From Pseudomonadota bacterium (GTDB lineage Bacteria > Pseudomonadota > Alphaproteobacteria > Acetobacterales > Acetobacteraceae): a DNA stretch of 11,765 nt. The DNA is taken from positions 1 through 11,765 of the forward strand of contig JAKAZN010000018.1 of the NCBI GenBank assembly GCA_021815835.1. Reading direction: 5' to 3'. Numbering within the stretch: position 1 is the stretch's first letter; each line of letters starts with the position of its first letter. The notes under the pieces are model-generated. The model searched no databases. It was not told the origin of the DNA and worked only from the letters and a program-made list of their open reading frames with translations. Position numbers and translations under genes: made by a program. Positions 8,151 through 11,765 of the stretch are shown here, piece by piece.

Positions 8151-11100
8151 CTACGCCCGCAGCGCCCCCTCCGCCGCCTCGGCCAGCGGCACCGGCAGGT
8201 GCTTCACGAAATCCTTCGGCACCACCTGCCAGATATGCGGCAGGATCCGCTGCCAGTCGTGCAGCAGCCGCGTGGCGTAGCGGGAATTCGTCTCCGCGAC
8301 ATGCCGCGCCAGCAGATCCCGCATCACCTGTTCCCAATGCGGATGCGCGATGCGCTGCCACGCCAACGTGTCCGGATTGACCCGCTGCTCGAACAGGCCC
8401 TCCGGATCGTAGACGAACGCCATGCCCCCGGTGAATCCGGCACCGAAATTATCGCCCACCGGCCCCAGGATCACCGCGGTTCCGCCCGTCATGTATTCGC
8501 AAGCATTCGACCCGCAGCCCTCCACCACCGTCTGCGCGCCGGAATTGCGTACCGCGAAGCGCTCCCCCGCCTGGCCGGCGGCGAACAGATAGCCCGCCGT
8601 CGCGCCATACAGCACGGTGTTGCCGATGATGGTGTTCTGATTCGACAGCAAGGTGGAGGACGGCGCCGGGCGCACCACGATCGTCGCCCCCGACAGGCCC
8701 TTGCCGACATAATCGTTGGCATCGCCGAACACTTCCAGCTTCAGCCCCTGCACGGCAAAAGCCCCCAGCGACTGCCCCGCCGAGCCGCGCAGCCGCACCG
8801 TCAGATGCCCGGGCTGCAAGCCCGTCATGCCGAACCGGCGGGTAATGCGGGAGGAGATCTTGGTCCCGATCGCCCGATGCGTGTTGCGGATGGTGTACTG
8901 CAACTGCATCTTCTCGCCGTGTTCGAACAGCGCGCCCGCGTCGGCGATCATCTGCGCGTCCAGGGTTTCCGGCACCTCGTTGCGGCCCTGCAAGGTGCAG
9001 TAGCGCGCATGGGGCCCCGGATCGGCCTGGGCGAGCAGCGGGTTGAGATCGAGATCGTCCAGGATGTCCGCCCCGCGGCTGACCTGGTGCAACAAATCAG
9101 TGCGCCCGATCACCTCGGCCAGGGTGCGGAAGCCGAGGCTGGCCAGGATATGGCGCACATCGTCGGCCACGAAGGAGAACAGGTTGATGACCTTCTCCGG
9201 CGTGCCCTCGAACTTGGCGCGCAGCGATTCGTCCTGCGTGCAGACGCCCACCGGACAGGTGTTGGAATGGCACTGGCGCACCATGATGCAGCCCATCGCC
9301 ACCAGGGACGCGGTGCCGATGCCGAATTCCTCCGCCCCCAGCATCGCCGCGATCACCACGTCCCGCCCGGTCTTGATGCCCCCGTCGGTGCGTAGCTTCA
9401 CGCGATGGCGCAGCCGATTGAGCATCAACACCTGATGGGTCTCCGACAGCCCCAGCTCCCACGGCAGGCCCGCGTATTTGATGGAGCTCTGCGGCGAGGC
9501 CCCGGTGCCGCCCGAATGGCCCGAGATCAGGATCGCGTCCGCCTTCGCCTTCGCCACGCCGGCCGCAATCGTGCCGATCCCGGACCGGGATACCAGCTTC
9601 ACGCAGACCGTCGCCTCCGGGTTGATCTGCTTGAGGTCGTAGATGAGCTGCGCCAGATCCTCGATCGAATAGATATCGTGATGCGGCGGCGGGCTGATGA
9701 GCATGACCCCCGGTGTGGAGTGACGCAGCTTGCCGATCAGCGCGGAAACCTTGATGCCCGGCAACTGGCCGCCTTCGCCGGGCTTGGCGCCCTGCGCGAC
9801 CTTGATCTCGATCTCGCGGCAATTGTTCAGATATTCCGCGGTCACGCCGAACCGGCCCGAGGCGATCTGCTTGATCGCCGAGCTCGCGTTGTCGCCGTTC
9901 GGCCGCGGCTTGTAGCGCGCGGAATCCTCGCCGCCCTCGCCGGAATCGGATTTCGCGCCGATGCGGTTCATGGCGATCGACAAGGTCTCGTGCGCTTCCG
10001 GCGACAACGCGCCCAGGCTGATCCCGGGCGCCACCAGCCGCTTGCGGATCTCGGTGATGCTTTCGACTTCATCGACCGAGATCGGCGTGCGCCCTTCGGT
10101 CCGGAAATCCAGCAGATCGCGCGGCGCGATCGGCGGCAGCTTGCGCACCGCCTCGGCATAGCGGCGATACAGCGCGAAACTGTCGGACGCCACCGCCGAT
10201 TGCAGCATGTGGATCAGCGCGGGATCGAATCCGTGCGTCTCGCCCCCGTGCCGGCGCAGCTTATAGACCCCGCCCACCGGCAAGGTCACGACATCCTCGT
10301 TCCAGGCAAGCGCGTGCTGATCCAGCACCTTGCGCGCGATTCCCGGAAGCCCGATCCCGGAGATGCGCGAAGTCATGCCGGGGAAGAACTCCGCCACCAG
10401 CGCGCGCGACAGCCCGATCGCCTCGAAATTATACCCGCCGCGATACGATGAGATGACGCTGATGCCCATCTTCGACATCACCTTGAGCAGCCCCTTGTCC
10501 ACCGCCTTCTTGTAGCGGGTGACCGCCTGTTTCAAGGTCATGTCGCCGAACAGCCCGCGCCGGTGCCGATCGGCGATCGATTCCTGCGCCATGTAGGCAT
10601 TGACCGTCGTGGCCCCCACGCCGATCAGCACCGCGAAATAATGCACGTCCATGCACTCGGCGCTGCGCACGTTCAGGCTGGTGAAGGTGCGCAACGACTG
10701 GCGCACGAGGTGCGTGTGCACCCCGCCCGCGGCCAGGATCATCGGGATCGCCGCGCGCTCCGCTCCGGCATTCTCGTCGGTGAGGATCAGATGGGTGCAG
10801 CCGGCGCGCACGCCCTCCTCGGCTTCACGGCGGATGCGATCGAGCGCGGCGCGCAGCCCCGCCTCCCCATCGGCCACCGGGAAGCTGGTATCGACGACGC
10901 AGACCGAGCCACCCATGAACGCCCGCATCGCCTGGAACTCGGCGGTGGACAACACCGGGCTGTCGAGCTGCAACAGATCGCACTGGCTCGAATCCTCGTC
11001 GAGCACATTGCCGAGATTGCCGAGCCTGGTCTTCAACGTCATCACGCGGGTTTCGCGCAGGCTGTCGATCGGCGGGTTGGTGACCTGGCTGAAGGTCTGG

Positions 11101-11765
11101 CGCAGGAAATGATGCAGGCCGCGATAGCGGTCCGACAGCACCGCGAGCGGCGTGTCGTCGCCCATCGAGCCCACCGCCTCCTGCTGATCCTCCACCATCG
11201 GGTGCAGGATGAGTTCCTGCTCCTCCATGGTGAAGCCCACCGCGACCTGGCGGCGGCGCAGCGCCTCGCCCTCGAACAGCACGGGCTCGGGCGCGTCGGT
11301 CTTCACGATGCGGTCGATCTCGGTGATCCGCTTCACCCAGGCGCCGTAATCCTGCCGCGCGGCCAGCATGTCGCGCACGTCCTCGTCGCGGTAGAAACGC
11401 GCCTCATGCAGATCGACGGCGATGGTCTGGCCGGGGCCGACGCGGCCCTTCTCGGCGATCTGCTCCTGGTCGAGCTTCACCATTCCGGTCTCGGACCCGA
11501 CGATCAGCAGCTTGTCGGTGGTGACGGTGTAGCGCAACGGCCGCAGGCCATTGCGGTCCAGCCCCGCGATCGCCCAGCGCCCGTCGGTGGCCGCGATCGC
11601 CGCCGGCCCGTCCCAGGGTTCCATCACCGCGTTGCAATACAAAAACATGTCGCGATGCGCGCGCTTCATCGTCGCATCCTGGCCGATCGAGGCCGGGATC
11701 ATCAGCGCCTTCGCCATCGGCGCGTCGCGCCCGCTATGGCACAGCAGTTCGAAGACGTTATCCAG
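8151..11765 (-). CDS. gltB: Glutamate synthase (NADPH-type) large subunit, 5' truncated by window edge
   Basis: The frame is open to the right edge (upstream residues read LDNVFELLCHSGRDAP), so the 1204 residues seen are the C-terminal four-fifths of a protein usually about 1500 aa; the catalytic Cys of the glutaminase domain lies outside. GOGAT makes two glutamates from glutamine and 2-oxoglutarate. Seen: the end of the class-II amidotransferase domain (EPWDGPAAI, DRNGLRPLRY); the central domain; the FMN synthase domain with ISPPPHHDIYSIEDL, SGHSGGTGASP (about 9493-9530) and LRTDGGIKTGRD; the 3Fe-4S motif C-x5-C-x4-C at 9255-9290 (CIMVRQCHSNTCPVGVC); and the C-terminal beta-helix with repeated glycines and CEYMTGGTAVILGP. 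The 3' neighbour is convergent phaB, so gltD does not follow gltB directly; any adjacent gltD must lie upstream. A ferredoxin-type enzyme is a less likely alternative. Confidence 0.96.
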   Translation of the reverse strand: MDNVFELLCHSGRDAPMAKALMIPASIGQDATMKRAHRDMFLYCNAVMEPWDGPAAIAATDGRWAIAGLDRNGLRPLRYTVTTDKLLIVGSETGMVKLDQEQIAEKGRVGPGQTIAVDLHEARFYRDEDVRDMLAARQDYGAWVKRITEIDRIVKTDAPEPVLFEGEALRRRQVAVGFTMEEQELILHPMVEDQQEAVGSMGDDTPLAVLSDRYRGLHHFLRQTFSQVTNPPIDSLRETRVMTLKTRLGNLGNVLDEDSSQCDLLQLDSPVLSTAEFQAMRAFMGGSVCVVDTSFPVADGEAGLRAALDRIRREAEEGVRAGCTHLILTDENAGAERAAIPMILAAGGVHTHLVRQSLRTFTSLNVRSAECMDVHYFAVLIGVGATTVNAYMAQESIADRHRRGLFGDMTLKQAVTRYKKAVDKGLLKVMSKMGISVISSYRGGYNFEAIGLSRALVAEFFPGMTSRISGIGLPGIARKVLDQHALAWNEDVVTLPVGGVYKLRRHGGETHGFDPALIHMLQSAVASDSFALYRRYAEAVRKLPPIAPRDLLDFRTEGRTPISVDEVESITEIRKRLVAPGISLGALSPEAHETLSIAMNRIGAKSDSGEGGEDSARYKPRPNGDNASSAIKQIASGRFGVTAEYLNNCREIEIKVAQGAKPGEGGQLPGIKVSALIGKLRHSTPGVMLISPPPHHDIYSIEDLAQLIYDLKQINPEATVCVKLVSRSGIGTIAAGVAKAKADAILISGHSGGTGASPQSSIKYAGLPWELGLSETHQVLMLNRLRHRVKLRTDGGIKTGRDVVIAAMLGAEEFGIGTASLVAMGCIMVRQCHSNTCPVGVCTQDESLRAKFEGTPEKVINLFSFVADDVRHILASLGFRTLAEVIGRTDLLHQVSRGADILDDLDLNPLLAQADPGPHARYCTLQGRNEVPETLDAQMIADAGALFEHGEKMQLQYTIRNTHRAIGTKISSRITRRFGMTGLQPGHLTVRLRGSAGQSLGAFAVQGLKLEVFGDANDYVGKGLSGATIVVRPAPSSTLLSNQNTIIGNTVLYGATAGYLFAAGQAGERFAVRNSGAQTVVEGCGSNACEYMTGGTAVILGPVGDNFGAGFTGGMAFVYDPEGLFEQRVNPDTLAWQRIAHPHWEQVMRDLLARHVAETNSRYATRLLHDWQRILPHIWQVVPKDFVKHLPVPLAEAAEGALRA

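Noticed and set aside
8151..11765. Possible frameshift or pseudogene in gltB
   Set aside because: The frame is unbroken over 1204 residues with all motifs intact; the missing N-terminus is due only to the window edge.

Overview
The window reads as ordinary chromosomal housekeeping DNA from a GC-rich alphaproteobacterium. The protein set (PduO-type adenosyltransferase, topoisomerase IV ParE, HrcA, GatB, PhaB-type reductase, large-subunit glutamate synthase, a Uma2-family protein) and the wording of several motifs suggest Acetobacteraceae/Rhodospirillales. That placement is from recalled sequence style, not a search. Genes are packed tightly, overlap at their ends, and leave no gene-free stretch above about 190 bp.

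Layout from left to right: (1) the 3' part of a Uma2-family nuclease-like gene (+), whose stop codon overlaps the stop of the next gene; (2) a leftward pair, gatB then a secreted SGNH/GDSL-type hydrolase, overlapping by 11 bp; (3) a 135-bp divergent spacer with a plausible promoter, then hrcA (+); (4) a leftward set ending against hrcA: small secreted protein, yidB-like (DUF937), PduO-type cobalamin adenosyltransferase, parE, with a very strong hairpin between the secreted protein and yidB; (5) a divergent spacer and phaB/phbB (+, acetoacetyl-CoA reductase); (6) a palindromic, probably dispersed repeat/terminator between convergent genes; (7) a 5'-truncated gltB running leftward in from the right edge.

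The genes serve separate core processes: tRNA-dependent amidation (GatB), heat-shock repression (HrcA), chromosome decatenation (ParE), cobalamin activation (PduO type), polyhydroxyalkanoate precursor synthesis (PhaB) and ammonium assimilation (GltB). They do not form one pathway. Several are separated from their usual partners: gatB without gatCA, hrcA without grpE, gltB without gltD on its 3' side.

I found no convincing undescribed multi-gene system, defence island, CRISPR array, prophage, insertion sequence, tRNA or rRNA. The items most worth a second look are the nested hairpins in front of yidB, the small secreted two-cysteine protein, the gatB-hydrolase coupling, and the palindromic repeat after phaB.
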